Positions 12,001 through 24,080 of a DNA stretch of 64,000 bases are shown piece by piece. The position numbers were made by a program, and so were the translations under genes. This DNA is from Branchiostoma lanceolatum (Eukaryota; Chordata; Leptocardii; Amphioxiformes; Branchiostomatidae). The stretch spans positions 3,325,001-3,389,000 of the forward strand of contig NC_089731.1 of assembly GCF_035083965.1 (NCBI RefSeq), given 5' to 3'. Position 1 is the first letter of the stretch. Every line of letters begins with the position of its first letter. The notes under the pieces are model-generated. The model was not told the DNA's origin. It searched no databases and worked only from the letters and a program-made list of their open reading frames with translations.

Positions 12001-15000
12001 GGTTTGATCTTATTTACTTATCTATATATCATAAAATGATAACAAATTATCATAACAATAAGTAATTAATCGCAGTTAAGAAGAAACCCTTGAAAGACGT
12101 TGGAGGTTTCAGGTTACCCCTGCCTGTTTCTCTTTTACTGTTCGCAACTAAATGTATTTGTTTTTTATGTGCAAATAGACAATAAACAAAAATGCTACAT
12201 GTAGTTCAGCAGCAGGGAAACGTTGATAAACATGAGCTTGACCACACCACTTTTTCTGAATTGTTCTCGGACATGTTTTAACAAAAATTCTGCATAAAGC
12301 CCAATGAAAAAAAAAGGCATTATTCCCGCTCAGAAACTGAATTCATGTACCAAGGTATAGCATTTTTCTTCGGACTTTGTTTCCCTGTTGATAAAGTCAA
12401 GAAATCATGACATTAAGAAACTAGAGTTCCACGAACACTTTATCTTCGCCAAATAATCAAGGCTTATTATGGAGAGTGATTAATATTTACATGCTTATCA
12501 CCCGCTGCAAATTTGATCATGCACCATACCATTTGGAAGTTATGCTGGGGGAGGGGGAATGAGTCCAGTCAAGAAAGTGTTAAAATCATTTGGTGGTACA
12601 GGACTAGTATATGTGTAGAGTGTGCTGATATATGTAACAAGTTTAATGAACTTTCAGATGCTACAAGTATCGAATTCCTGCCATTGATCACTATGGAATT
12701 ATGGTTTTTCCTCATCAATTATGCATATTGGCTCCCATATGCATAATTACCATCTATCTAAATCAAATTATAACTTAAGCTATTAACAAACCAAAAATCA
12801 TGATGATCCATTGACCCCTTCTTGAGTTATTACCAAATGAAGGGCGCACAGCTGGCACACAGCTGGGTGACCTAAATCCCAAGCCAGGCATTCCTCCAAG
12901 TGTCCCTGAATTGAGGTCGAGTAACAGCTTTCAATGGGATTATACATTACTCTCTTTAATTATGTAAATGAAGTCCCAATTTGCATACTATATATTTCAT
13001 TATGTTAATCATCACCTAAGGTACCTGCGTACCAAAAGCAATAAAGATACACCGAACCCTGCATGAGTTATCCTCCTCCAAAGTTTCATACATAAAGGCC
13101 CACTGCAGCTCAAAACAAGTCGTCAAGAGGCCCAAACTTACACCACTTGTTCCCTGCCCCAAGACCCATCCACTATAAAAAAATCATGAACCTGGCGCCT
13201 CGAGAAAATTTCACCCCAAACTTTGAAGCTCCGCTGCAATACTTTAGATACCCGCTAGAAGGCCCATTATCGAACTTGACCTTCCTTTCTGTAAACCTTA
13301 CCCACCCACTAAGTATCATGCAGAACCATCGACAGCTTCTCGAGTTATGTTGGCGACATACAAATACACATACACACAAAGCCCGCTGCAGTACCGACGG
13401 AAAATGCCAGGGGAACCATTTTTGAACTTGACCTCCGTTTCTACAACATCTACACACCTGCAAAAAATCATGAAGATCCATCAACGTTTCCGTCACTTTT
13501 TTTTGGCCTTCATACAAACACAAAAAATTCAAAGTCCGCTGCAGTACTGTTGAAAAACGCAAGGTGAACCATTTTCGAACTTGACCTTCCTTTGCACAAC
13601 CACTACACACCTACCAAAAATCATAAAGATTCATTTAAGTTTTCTTGAGTTATGCTCCTGACATACATACAGACCCACCCAACAGATTTTTCAACCGAAA
13701 ACATAATCTTCCCCGAGTACTAATACTCGGCGAAGATAACTAGGAAATTGCGAAACAACGGATGGAACTCACCTTGCTGACAGTTCTGTCCAGTCCATCC
13801 AGGTGAGCAGGTGCAGCGGAAGTCGCCATCTGTGTTCACACAAGTTCCATGTCCGCATGGTCTCCTCAAACACTCATCTATGTCTGTGCAACAACAGAAG
13901 GAAATGATATTGCAGCTAGCTTACAAAAGGAATGTCCCATCCTCTGCAGCACCTATTAATGTATATTGAGTTCTTTCATCCAAAACTCTTCAGATTCCTT
14001 CCTTAGAGCATAATGGACTCTACTCGTAAATGCTGAGTGTTTTACAAGAAAATATGTAAGAACTCACCTTGCTGACAGTTCTGTCCTATCCATCCAGGTG
14101 AGCAGACACATTTGTAGCCGCCATCTTTGTTTACACAGCGTCCGTGTTGGCATGGTTTCCTGGTACACTCATTGATTTCTGTGTGATAAAGAAAGACATG
14201 TAATGTAATGGGTGCACGTTTGCAGCTGGACTAATGGGAAACTAGTAACATTTTGTAGCCTTCGTCTTTGTTCACACAGGTTCCATGTACATGTTAGCAC
14301 GGTTTCCTAGTGCATTCATCTAGGGCTATGTGATAATGAGATTGAGGAAATCATGCTGGACAGTCAACCAAGATTCAAGGGGATGATCAATGACATGGTC
14401 ATGAGAAAAAAAATGCCTTTAAAAACATCTACGATTGTGGAGATAACACTGAAGATCCTCTATACCCTCCAATTACAGATTTCTAACTTAAAGGATTCAT
14501 AACTGCTTACCAATGCCCACAGCCGTAGGTGAATTCCCTGTGCTCAGGCCTGCACTTGCAGACGGCTCCTTGAGTGTCAAATGGATGTTATCCTTGGAGA
14601 GTGATGTACCCCGTGAAGTTTGAAGCTTTGTTAGCTTTGGTGAAGGCAATGGAAGAGATGGATGGGCGATGGTCGATGCGTTTTCGTTGTAGGATGTCGT
14701 CCACCAAGGAGTACTTGACATCTCAGGGTATGTCAAGAATACCACGCCATCTTGGTTCTTCGAATCAGGAGCCTCCTACAAGCAGGTGTACACCATATAA
14801 AAAACATGTCTGTACTTTAACGAAAAAGAACGGCCTCTTCACAAAGGGAAAAGTCACATATATGTGACTATAGCTGTAGTCAGCAGATGTTGGCAGTTCA
14901 AAAGAATCTACATGTACCCAAACAGAGATTCCTAGTACATGACGCGTCGTGTATCTACGTGTATTAACTTGAAGTAATGACAACTGAGGCCAGGCAACTT

Positions 15001-17222
15001 CATTTCCTTGTTTCTCAGGCATCTTAATTTTGCAGCAAGAGGGTATCATAAAATCAGAGGACTGCAGTAGGAAAATTTGAATGATATATGCCTGTATTCA
15101 CTGAAGCCCAGAAACTGTGAGTATATTTTCACGGTACAGTATTTTCCCTTAGGCTCTCCATTAATATTTGATATCCGAAAAGCATCCTTCAGAGTCTGTT
15201 TTCATGTTGATTTTCCATTTCTACTTCATTTTTCTCAAAAGGTCAAGAATCATGAAATCAAATTTAGGTGTCAACTTCTGAAGAAGTTCCTTGGTCTACC
15301 TTGACACCTCCAGATACAAGACGGGGCGTCAGGATCGCAGCGGTGACGACGGCTGCTACCACTAGGAGTCCACAAACTAGTGCAATCCAGCAACTTTTCT
15401 TAGTAGATTTCAGCTTGCGGAGTATTTCGCTAGCACTGATAGACTTCATCCTGTTCCACACTTCATTGGTGCGGTCTAGAATATGATCAAAGTGAAGGCA
15501 GGCATCATTTACTGGAAAGGCAACATTTCTTCTTCTTCCATAATGTCGATCTGCTGAGGAATCGGCAATTATGGACATTTGGGAGCAAATGAAGGATATC
15601 TCTATCATCCTTTCCCGTGCAAAGACTGACTGTAAAAATTGACCATTTAAAACTGGGGTCAGCCCTATGTTTTGACACCCCTATATTCCGGCACCCCATC
15701 AACACCTCTATGTTAGGGCTAGGGTGATGGTTAGGAGGTTTTTAAACATAGGGGTGTCAGAACATTGGAAAATAGGGGTGTAACCTTGAAAAATTACCCC
15801 CAAGTCAGATTCTGCACAAAATTGACATTTCGTATCAGGTCTATTCCGAATGACACCCTGGGAAAAACATTTGTGCTTTGAAAGTTTTGTCATTTACCAA
15901 CGCAAAGGTAACAAGAGTTCCACGACCTCATATCTCCATGAACAATTCTATTCATGCAAATGACTTACACATTTGCATAATATATGCTTGGTCATAAACA
16001 CCTTTATCTAACGTACAAATGTAGCAATATTGACAGTCCTATATTTCCAATTATATTAATTATGGTGTTTTTGCATTAATTATGCAAATTAGGAATTTAT
16101 TTGCATAATTGGTATCTGTTGATGCTCCACTTGCCATAAACTACATACGTTACATGTATTTTGAGTATGATAATGGAAAACGCTGCAAATATAGATTTTC
16201 CTCATTACTTATGCAAATTAAGTGACAATTAGCATAATTTGCACTTCATTCTGTATATCTCTGTCTAAGTAACCTGCATACTAAGCACCATATTGACAGT
16301 CCTATAATTTTCCACTTGGATGAGATATGGTGTTTTGCATTAATTATGCAAATTATGAACTTATTTGCATAATTGGTATCTGTTGATGATCCGCTTTCCA
16401 TAAACTACATACGTTACATGTATTGGAGTATGATAATGGAAAACACTGCAAATATAGGTTTTCCTCATTAACTATGCAAATTAAGTCCCAATTAGCATAA
16501 TTTGAACTTCATTGTGTACATCTCTGTTTAAGCTACCTGCACACTAAATGTCATGAAAATCCGTTGTTCCTTTGTTCAGTTATTGCCCTTAGAGATTTTC
16601 ACAAAAACGCCCCTGCAGTTCCAGAGGAAGCTGCTAGAGGGCCCAATCCTACACCACTTCTTTATTACATCACAAGCTATCTGCCACCCAAAAATCAAGA
16701 CCACAGCATGTCCAGGTCAAAAGATACAAAAATTGAAGTTCTGCTGCAGTACCAAGGTCACATACCAGGGGGCCCAAAATCGACCTTGACCTTCGGCTTC
16801 ACAACACCCGCCCACGTACCAAATATCATCGTAATCCATCAAGAGGCTCTTGAGTTATGCTGACTGGAGTGGTGCGGAAACACAAACAGACAAACAGACA
16901 CACCCAAAACAATATCTCCATTTTCATGGAGATAATAAATATAACATAAAAATGATGCAGTTTAAGTCCAGGTACTCATAACAAATAGCTGCACAAATCC
17001 AATTTTACCAGGTGTACCTGCATGTGTATAATTATGAATAAAATAATGCAGGGTATATCAGATCCCAGTTAACATCCGAAATAGCTATGCACCATTCCGA
17101 TTGAACCTGCATTAACCTGTGCATACATCTAGTTCACAACCAACCAACCAACCAACCAACCAACCAACCAACCAACCAACCAACCAACCAACCAACCAAC
17201 CAACCACACACGAGAACACACT

Positions 17223-17267
<45 letters not shown>

Positions 17268-19010
17268 AAACACACAGGCAAGCTAAAGATATTGATACTT
17301 CACTGCCTTGAAATATCATGCATTAATCCATATGTATGCAGTTTTTATTTATGACGTTTGACTGGACATACCTCCATCATTGCAGCAAAAGCCAGGCGCT
17401 ACACGCTCTTCATCTCCACAAGTATCCTTTGACGTGTTGTTTTTATCGGAGTATGGATCCTCATCGCAAGGCAGCACCACTGTGTGGTCTCCCAAGTCAG
17501 GTTTGGGAGGAGGAGTGGGGGCGTCGCCATCTCCATGCTCTTGATCAAGGTATCTTCTATCCACTTGTTCAGACTCTTCATTTGGTGACTGCTCTGCATT
17601 GCTACCCTTCTTTTCTGCAAGATGACGGGTTGGGCGTTCTTTGCATGAAGCGTGTTTCAGTTCAGAACTTGAGGCAAAGACACTGTAACCAGCCGGGTCC
17701 GTGTCTTCGTATACGTTTTCTAATTCTTCATTTCTTCCGTCTAGTTGCTCCTTCTCTTTGTGCCCCGTGTCAAGATGGTGAGGAGAGCTCATATTGGGCG
17801 CAGTGCGTTTCAACCCAGAATCCAGAACAAATATACTGTCTCCAGCTGGATCCACGTCTTCATACTGCCTTTTCAAGTCTTCATCTGCTTGTCGCCCTTT
17901 CAGGTTATAGATTGATTTTGGGGCATCGAAATCAGCTTTTTCTTTCTGAGCCTGGATTGCAAGGTGTACCTCTGTGTCTGTAGGATTGTGAGGAGTGGTG
18001 TCATTGGGCAATGAGCAAGGTGCCCCGCAATCTTCAAGATCATCTCTGTACATATCATCCGATGTGTAGCATGCATCGGGGTATGGATTGCCACTGTTCT
18101 CTGGCCACACTACCACATGATCTCCCATGTCAAGATGGCGAGGGGCCGAGGGCAGATTTTCATCACCAATGTCTAGGCCAATGACTTTATCCAATTCGTC
18201 TTCTTTTTTCCGTATAGATATCACTTTTTCTTCCATGTCAAGATGGCGAGTGGACGTCAGATTATGATCACCATGCTCTTGGCTAATGACTTCCTCCGCT
18301 TCATCTCGAAGTTCTTTCTTCCGCTTAGATGGCGCTTTGTCTTCGTTGTTGAGTTTGCGAGGAGGCGGTAGATCGGGCACAGAACGCTTCAAGTTGGATC
18401 CCAGAATCACGTCTACACCACTGGACTGTAGATTCACTTCTTCGTACTTTTTTAGCGGCAATGGTGGAGGGGCGTTGCTACCATCCACGTCTTTGTCGCA
18501 TTGTACTTCTTGCTCATAACTCAATGAAAATATGCTGTCACCGTGTGGATCCACGTCTTCGTACTTTTTTTGCAGCAGGTCTTTTGGCGGCAGTGGCGGT
18601 GGGACATTTCTACCGTCCACATCTCCATCGCATCGTTTTTTTGGCCCAGAACTCGCAAAGATACTTTGAACATGCGGGTCCACGTCGTTGCCCTTTTTTG
18701 GAGGCAGATCTCTTGGCGGCAGCGGTGGCGGGACACTTCTACCATTTACGTTTTCTCGGTGTGTTCCCGGCCCAGATCTCGATGCAAAGATACTTTCACC
18801 ATGCGGATCCACGTCTTCGTACTTTTTCCTTGGTGGCTGTTTCCTTGGTGGCAACGGCGGTGGGATATTTCCACCATCTGCATCTTCATCATCCTCCCCT
18901 TTTGCAGGCAGCCTTGCATCGCTCATCTCCATTTCTGCGGCATGGCTTGGAGGTGTTTCCTTGGATGCGGCAAGTCGTAGCCAGAAGCTCAATGCCATCC
19001 ACTTCTTCAT
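9028..19010 (-). CDS. Type II membrane receptor: SH3/SH2-ligand tail, TM, stalk, 2 EGF, C-type lectin domain
   Basis: Eight exons join in phase: 19010-17372, 15511-15300, 14775-14511, 14178-14068, 13883-13773, 11792-11622, 10307-10141 and 9129-9028 (stop TAA), giving 925 residues. Exon 1 is a 546-residue cytoplasmic tail with PPPLPPR at 50-56 and 94-100, PPPLPPK at 137-143, YEDVDP at 64-69 and 150-155, YEEVNL at 189-194, and further YEDVDP and YEDTDP motifs near 383 and 434. Exon 2 holds a hydrophobic helix at about 587-608, preceded by lysines (RKLKSTKK), which fits N-in topology. Exon 3 is a Ser/Thr/Pro stalk. Exons 4 and 5 are EGF modules (INEC, DIDEC starts; calcium-binding type). Exons 6-8 are one C-type lectin domain with WGWSDG, EPN at 873-875 and WTD at 908-910. 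EPN is the motif usually linked to mannose-type calcium binding. Known: such lectins bind glycans outside the cell. Inferred: the tail recruits SH3 and SH2 proteins. A possible poly(A) signal is at 8697-8692. I know no named orthologue. Confidence 0.85.
10620..10880 (-). repeat. SINE-like repeat in lectin gene intron
   Basis: On the minus strand this piece has a tRNA-like B box (GTTCAAATCCC at about 10823) followed by a tail typical of deuterostome SINEs. A second SINE-like piece on the plus strand is at about 10375-10440 (GGGTTCAAACCC, then TGCCCTTAGGAAAGGCACT). Both lie in introns of the lectin gene. Confidence 0.5.
12790..13740 (+). repeat. Dispersed repeat, family A, with internal tandem units
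   Basis: Within the intron between the second EGF exon and the lectin exons is a family A copy whose middle is reiterated about three times (units containing CGCTGCAGTAC, AACTTGACCT and AAAAATCATGAA-GATCCATC), ending near a CCGAGTACTAATACTCGG palindrome at about 13714. The open frames of 92 and 145 codons over it are repeat-derived. Confidence 0.65.
14240..14325 (-). pseudogene. Decayed extra EGF exon
   Basis: About 147 bp upstream of the first EGF exon is a third copy. It keeps an acceptor (ATAG at 14329-14326), the start LDECTRKPC and the later part [11 protein letters not shown]. An in-frame TAA follows the KPC codons, and the copy fades before the second half of the module. It is a broken duplicate of the EGF exons at 14178-14068 and 13883-13773. 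Confidence 0.7.
15930..16945 (+). repeat. Dispersed repeat, family A, fullest copy
   Basis: This starts with two tandem units rich in TTATGCAAATTA and CATACGTTACATGTATT, continues with GAAAATCCGTTGTTCCTTTG, GTTCCAGAGGAAGCTGCTAG and CGACCTTGACCTTCGG, and ends in CAATATCTCCATTTTCATGG followed by AGATAATAAA. It sits in intron 1 of the lectin gene. No coding capacity is convincing. Confidence 0.75.
17138..17270 (+). repeat. Compound microsatellite (CCAA)n then (AC)n
   Basis: A run of about 17 CCAA units at 17138-17206 is followed by an AC repeat at about 17225-17266. It lies about 100 bp downstream of the exon 1 donor of the lectin gene, in intron 1. Confidence 0.95.
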
Positions 19011-19179
19011 AGTACTGTTTTGCTGATGCGGCTACCACTTTGCATGTAATTCCAATTTTCTGCTTCCATCAACATCAACAACAAAAACGAGTTGATATAA
19101 CTATTGGGAAGAGGTGAAGGAGGTTTTGATCGAATTTTTTGGGGGGAATTCCTGAAGGTAGATAAATTTGCTGAAGTAT

Positions 19180-20350
19180 GCATCATGGAAATCCACTGTA
19201 ACAATGTTCCTTTGTTCAGTTATCCTAAAAGATCTAGACAAAAATGATACTACAGTTCCAGAGCAAGCTACTTATACGGACCTAAATGAACATGTACATG
19301 TGCATCCCTTGTTTCTGGCAGCAAAAGCTATCTGCCACGGGAAAATCAAGACATACCATGTCCAGGACAAAAAAATACAAAAACGGGTAGTTCTGCTGCA
19401 GTACCGGTAAAGCCACCAGGGGTGCCAAAATCGAACTTGGCCTTTGCCTTCGGAAGATCTACCCACTTACCAAATATCATTACATCATCCTTTAAGATCT
19501 TCTTTTAAGTTCTGCTGACCATGAATATATGGAAATGTAAACAGACACACCCAAAACAATACCTCCATTTTCATGGAGGTAAAGATACACAATCCTACAT
19601 TTACATACAAAAAAAGAATTCGGAGACCTCATATCTCCATGGAATATTTTGATTATGCAAACGGCTTTTACATTTGCATGATCTATGCTTGGTCATGTAC
19701 ACCTTGAACTGACTTACACAGGTCACAATGTTGACAGTCCAATCATTTACTAATTATCTCTTAGAAGAATTATGGCACTTTTGAATTAATTAGGCAACTT
19801 AGGAATCTATTTGAATGATTGGTATCTGTTAATGCTCCATCTGCCATAAACTACATATGTTACATGCATTTGAGCCCTATAATGGAAAACACTGCAAAAA
19901 TAGAATTTCCTAATTAATTATGCAAATCAAGTCCCAATTTGGATAATTTGCACTTCATTATGTACATCTTTGTCCAAGCTACCTGCATAATAAATATCAT
20001 GGAAATCCGTCATTCCTTTGTTTAGTTATTCTCCTTGGAAAATTTTGACAAAGAATGTCCCTGCAGTTCCAGAGCAAGCTGCTAGAGGGTTCAAACCTAC
20101 ACCACGCCTTCCTTACATCACAAGCCACCAAAAGATGGCGACCATAGCACATCCAGGTCAAAAGATTTGAAAAACGTTTTGCCGCAGTACCAAGGTCACA
20201 TACTAGGGGACCACATGTTACCCACATACCAAAAACCATCGCAATCCATCAAGAGGTTCTTGAGTTATGCTGACTACAACAATCCGGAAACACAAACACA
20301 CAGGCACACACATCCATAACAATATCTCTATTTTTCATGGAGATAATAAA
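19180..20350 (+). repeat. Two consecutive family A repeats upstream of the lectin gene
   Basis: One copy covers about 19180-19590 and another 19625-20350, both ending in a CATTTTCATGGAG or TTTTTCATGGAGATAATAA motif. The first matches the copy at 4010-4390 in the equivalent place next to paralogue 1; the second has no counterpart there. Confidence 0.7.
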
Positions 20351-23300
20351 GAACAGGGCTGGTGGATGTTAGGTGCAGCTAGACATCACAAATATGCCTG
20401 TACAGCTTAATTTCACCAGCACTAATGCTGAATATGCAGGTGGTAGGTCTAGAGTGGACGTATATTTTGGGTAATCTAAACCCATAATGATAAATGGACA
20501 CATTTGATAGAATATAGGACTATTGTATCTAATAATGCATTCATCTATTCATAAACAAACAAATAAAGCGTTTTATCACAATATATAAGTAATGTATTGA
20601 TTGACCACCTTACCTTTTAAGCAAATTGCAGAGCTTGATATCTGTCTTCGGTGAGATGGATTTTACAGATGGCAAAATGGCACTGGGTCGTAAGAGTTGC
20701 TGTTAGTCACGTCAGCAGAAATACTGCAAACCTCAGAGAAACACTGTAACGTTACGCCCACTCGAGGACAGAATAAAACAAAACAAAACTTCACTTCGGT
20801 ACATAAAAGAAAAGATAGAAGGAGACTAATTCTGAAGCACATCAATAAATGCATGACCAAATGTATACACTGTGTTCACACTGGTGATGTAACATCATAC
20901 AAAGGATTATAGCAGACTAATCCTTGAAAACTGGTATATACAAAGTAATTGTGAGGGATTTCTTTGAATATGCATGAATTTGAAGGTACCTTAGTTTATA
21001 TATGCACCTGTGACCTGAAGGCCACCAAAAATAAAAGCTGTTGGGCCATGGCTTATGTGCTAGATGAATTGTACTGTCTGCAAAATTATTTTTGCAAGGA
21101 TCTTATTTTGCAGTAGGAGTGGAAAGGAGGGCTTTACAGGGATCGAAGTGTTTTTTTGTTGTTTTTAACGAGTTTGGTCAGTGCAAGGCCACATGAACCA
21201 CTTCTGGGCACTGAACTATCTAAATGCTCACTGAAGCAGCCTCTTTCCCCCTCTAAGTCAGAAACATTAAACTTAGACAAGCTCAATTACCTGACTCAAT
21301 AGGCGAATCAGGGATTTTATATTTGAAAAAGCAACAGCAATAAGACATATTCGCATTGTCATGATTTCGTGAAAATAACACCCCAACAAACCTTACAAAA
21401 TCTACTGTCTTAACAGTGCCTTAGAAAAAGGAGCACCGGTATGTGGCTCGGTGGGATTTCTTTGAGTATGCATGACTTGAGCACTTTGAAACCGTACCTT
21501 TATACACCGGGTGATTGCCCTGAAGGCCAATAGTCAGGCCACCTGTTGGATGCTGGTATATAATATCTTGAGTGAGTGCCTTTGAGTTAGAGGAACCACT
21601 TTGGAAGAATTAGAGGAACACATTAGTCATTTATGAAAATGATAAGTGATAGCATATTGTGAAGCAAGTCAGCTGACATTCTCATGCATCTTATAGTTAT
21701 TCTTGAAATGGTTGTGGTGGTTTTGAGGAATTCATCATCATCATCATGTCGGGCGGGTTGCCCGGACTAAGTCAGCCCTCTTCCTCCAGTCGCTACGGTC
21801 CGCCATTAAGTGCTCTAGATCTTCGGCCCTCACCCCTACGTCCCCAGCAAGTTGGTCAATGTAGGTCCGTCGGGGTCGCCCGACACTGGAGTGTCCATGA
21901 GTTGGTGTCCAGAGTAGGAGTTCACATACAAGCTCATCTTTGTTTCTATAGCTATTTGAGGAATTACACGGCAGATATAGGTTCCCAATGTATCGCAATC
22001 CTACTACATGAACAGATTTGTTTTATTTTATTTTAAACCGCAAAGTTAAAACAGGTCCTTTCCCCTTCTATCACTAAATTACGTGTATGTTTCAGGCCTG
22101 CTGGTTTCACATGTTGAATTTTCATAAGTTATATAATGCTGAATACACAATTATGTATCAGCTCAAAATGGCTGATAAACAAAAGTTACAAAAACGACAT
22201 TGTAGCCAGTCTGTAAAAGACTTGGATTCAAACTGAACGTCCTCAACTTCATATGAACTCGGAATGATCTCAGATGTCATCACTTGAACAGACAGAGTTT
22301 TTTTATTGTTGTTTTCACTCCTTGAGGCTACTGTTGAAATCTAAAGGTTTTGGGTTCAAATCCCTAGCAGACCCCAATGTTGTGTCCTTGGGAAAGTCAC
22401 TTTATACTGATTTCCTGATTTGACTGCGAGGCCGAGATGAAGATGAGTCTTAAGCTTCATCCTCTGGCCTTCAAAAATTCTAATGTCAAGGTCATATTGG
22501 ATGCTACAATGTAGGTTTTTATTTCCATTTTTAGTTTGCATGCCCATTTCGCTAGTACTGATTTCCAGCAAAAGCAAGACCCAACAATTCGAACTGGTAT
22601 CGCCTTAGTTTAATATTCTTGCCCATGATAGTATCTTAAGTACCATTACTTACTTGATGTTTTAAAGACAAAGTTTAAATATGTAATGCTCCTTTTTTAT
22701 GCACTTTATATAATTCATCCCCATCTTCATGGAATTTTTGTACATTTCTTTTTCTTTATGTTTGATATAAGATAATTCAAATATCAAAGTCACAAAGACT
22801 TTTATGTTTGATCATAGTTCATTTAATAGTTACACGTATCTCCTGTATTGCACATGCCTCACCCCGCCATTGCCAACAAGAGGTTACTGTGGAAAATTAA
22901 AAAAAACATATAATTATGAGGTAGTTCTGATTACACGACATGATGGCACCTTACACAGGTCTAGCGGCCTCAAAAGACCCACCTACAACTTACAATTTTG
23001 TAACGCTTGATTATGGAATGCAGGTGAATATATACAAAAACTTGAAGAATTTCAAGCTTTGAATCATGAATCACAACTAACTCTAACTTATCTTAATCTG
23101 ATTTAAACCTTATATCACAGTCAGTAGAAGCAATGGCTTCAGAGTATCATTTGCACAAAGTTTAACCAGATTTCAAGTAAAACTTCTGATAACTTGAAAT
23201 ATTGCAGTCAATAGAAAAAAAAGCATTTCTAGCCGTCTAATGACCTACTTTGAGGTATGTTGATGAAGGTTAGACATCCAGGTAGTAAGATCCTTCTGTC

Positions 23301-24080
23301 TGGAGTTGGTGATTCACTACAAATCACCCAGACAGAGGCCTGGCGAACCTCCGTCTCGTATCAACCATACAGTGATTTACACCATTCACCCGGACGGGAG
23401 AACTGGCGCATCCGTCTTGTATGACAGCCAGTGAAAGGGTATATCACCCCGTAAGGGGCGGTATAACCCCGTCGTAGCGAAAGCACGTCAACTGATGAGA
23501 TGAGATGCCAAAAATAGTTTGAGTAACTATTTTTGGGGTAACTTGAGGTATCTTTGTTACCTAACAGTTCATACAATCATCATCCTACATTTGATTACAG
23601 AAAAGCTTTCTGAGGTATGTATAGCTCATGCAGTGTCCAGCGATGTCCAGTGATCATGACCTTGCCTCTGAATCTTAAGTTCAAATCCATGTTGTCACTC
23701 TCCCGGCATGTATGCTATTAGAAAGGGTTGCAGTCCACAGGATGGGATGTTAAGCTGTGGTCCACTGTTTACTGTTCTTGTCGAAATTCAAGTGGAATTC
23801 CCTGGTTCAATGCACCTGTATATAGTGACTGTACTTATGTGTCTGTCCCCTCAGTCACAGCCAATGGAAGAATATCCCTTCAGCAAGCTAAACCAGAATA
23901 AGATCACCTTCATTTTCACTTTTTCTTCTTCTTCTTAAAACGTTAATAGAGGCATAAAGACTCCAGTAACCACCTAGGTCCTCCCCCTCAAACATGTCAA
24001 AAAAAACGTTTTTAGTCCGTTAATTGTAATGACTGCCTTTTTCAGCTGTGTTGCTATCCTTCTTCTAATTTTTCACTTTT
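20350..24080. other. Region between lectin gene and transporter
   Basis: 20.35-21.56 and 22.06-22.40 kb are the duplicate of 4.42-5.56 and 5.64-6.0 kb. A LINE fragment interrupts this duplicate at 21.73-22.01 kb. SINE-like pieces with B boxes lie at about 22340-22410 (GGGTTCAAATCCC, TTGTGTCCTTGGGAAAG) and 23640-23870. A tandem 62 bp unit and hairpin lie at 23.3-23.54 kb. No exon is supported. Confidence 0.6.
21730..22012 (-). mobile_element. 5'-truncated LINE, ORF2 C-terminus
   Basis: The minus strand encodes a typical reverse-transcriptase tail (SVGRPRRTYIDQLAGDVG, then LMADRSDWRKRADLVRATRP and a stop) followed by a short tail of GAT units. The piece is absent from the equivalent position of the duplicate near 5.63 kb, so it was inserted after the duplication. 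Confidence 0.75.

Noticed and set aside
13173-13610. 145-codon minus-strand open frame
   Set aside because: It is made of three tandem units of the family A repeat, with the same motif read three times; no sign of protein selection.
17349-17371. Stop codon at 17351-17349 as the end of a single-exon gene
   Set aside because: A strong donor (GAG/GTATGT) lies just before it, and the next exon at 15511 fits the phase, as do all later exons.
23479-23530. Hammerhead ribozyme (GAAA and CTGATGAG present)
   Set aside because: The order and spacing do not fit: only about 9 nt separate GAAA from CTGATGAG, and no GAAA follows the hairpin after CTGATGAG.
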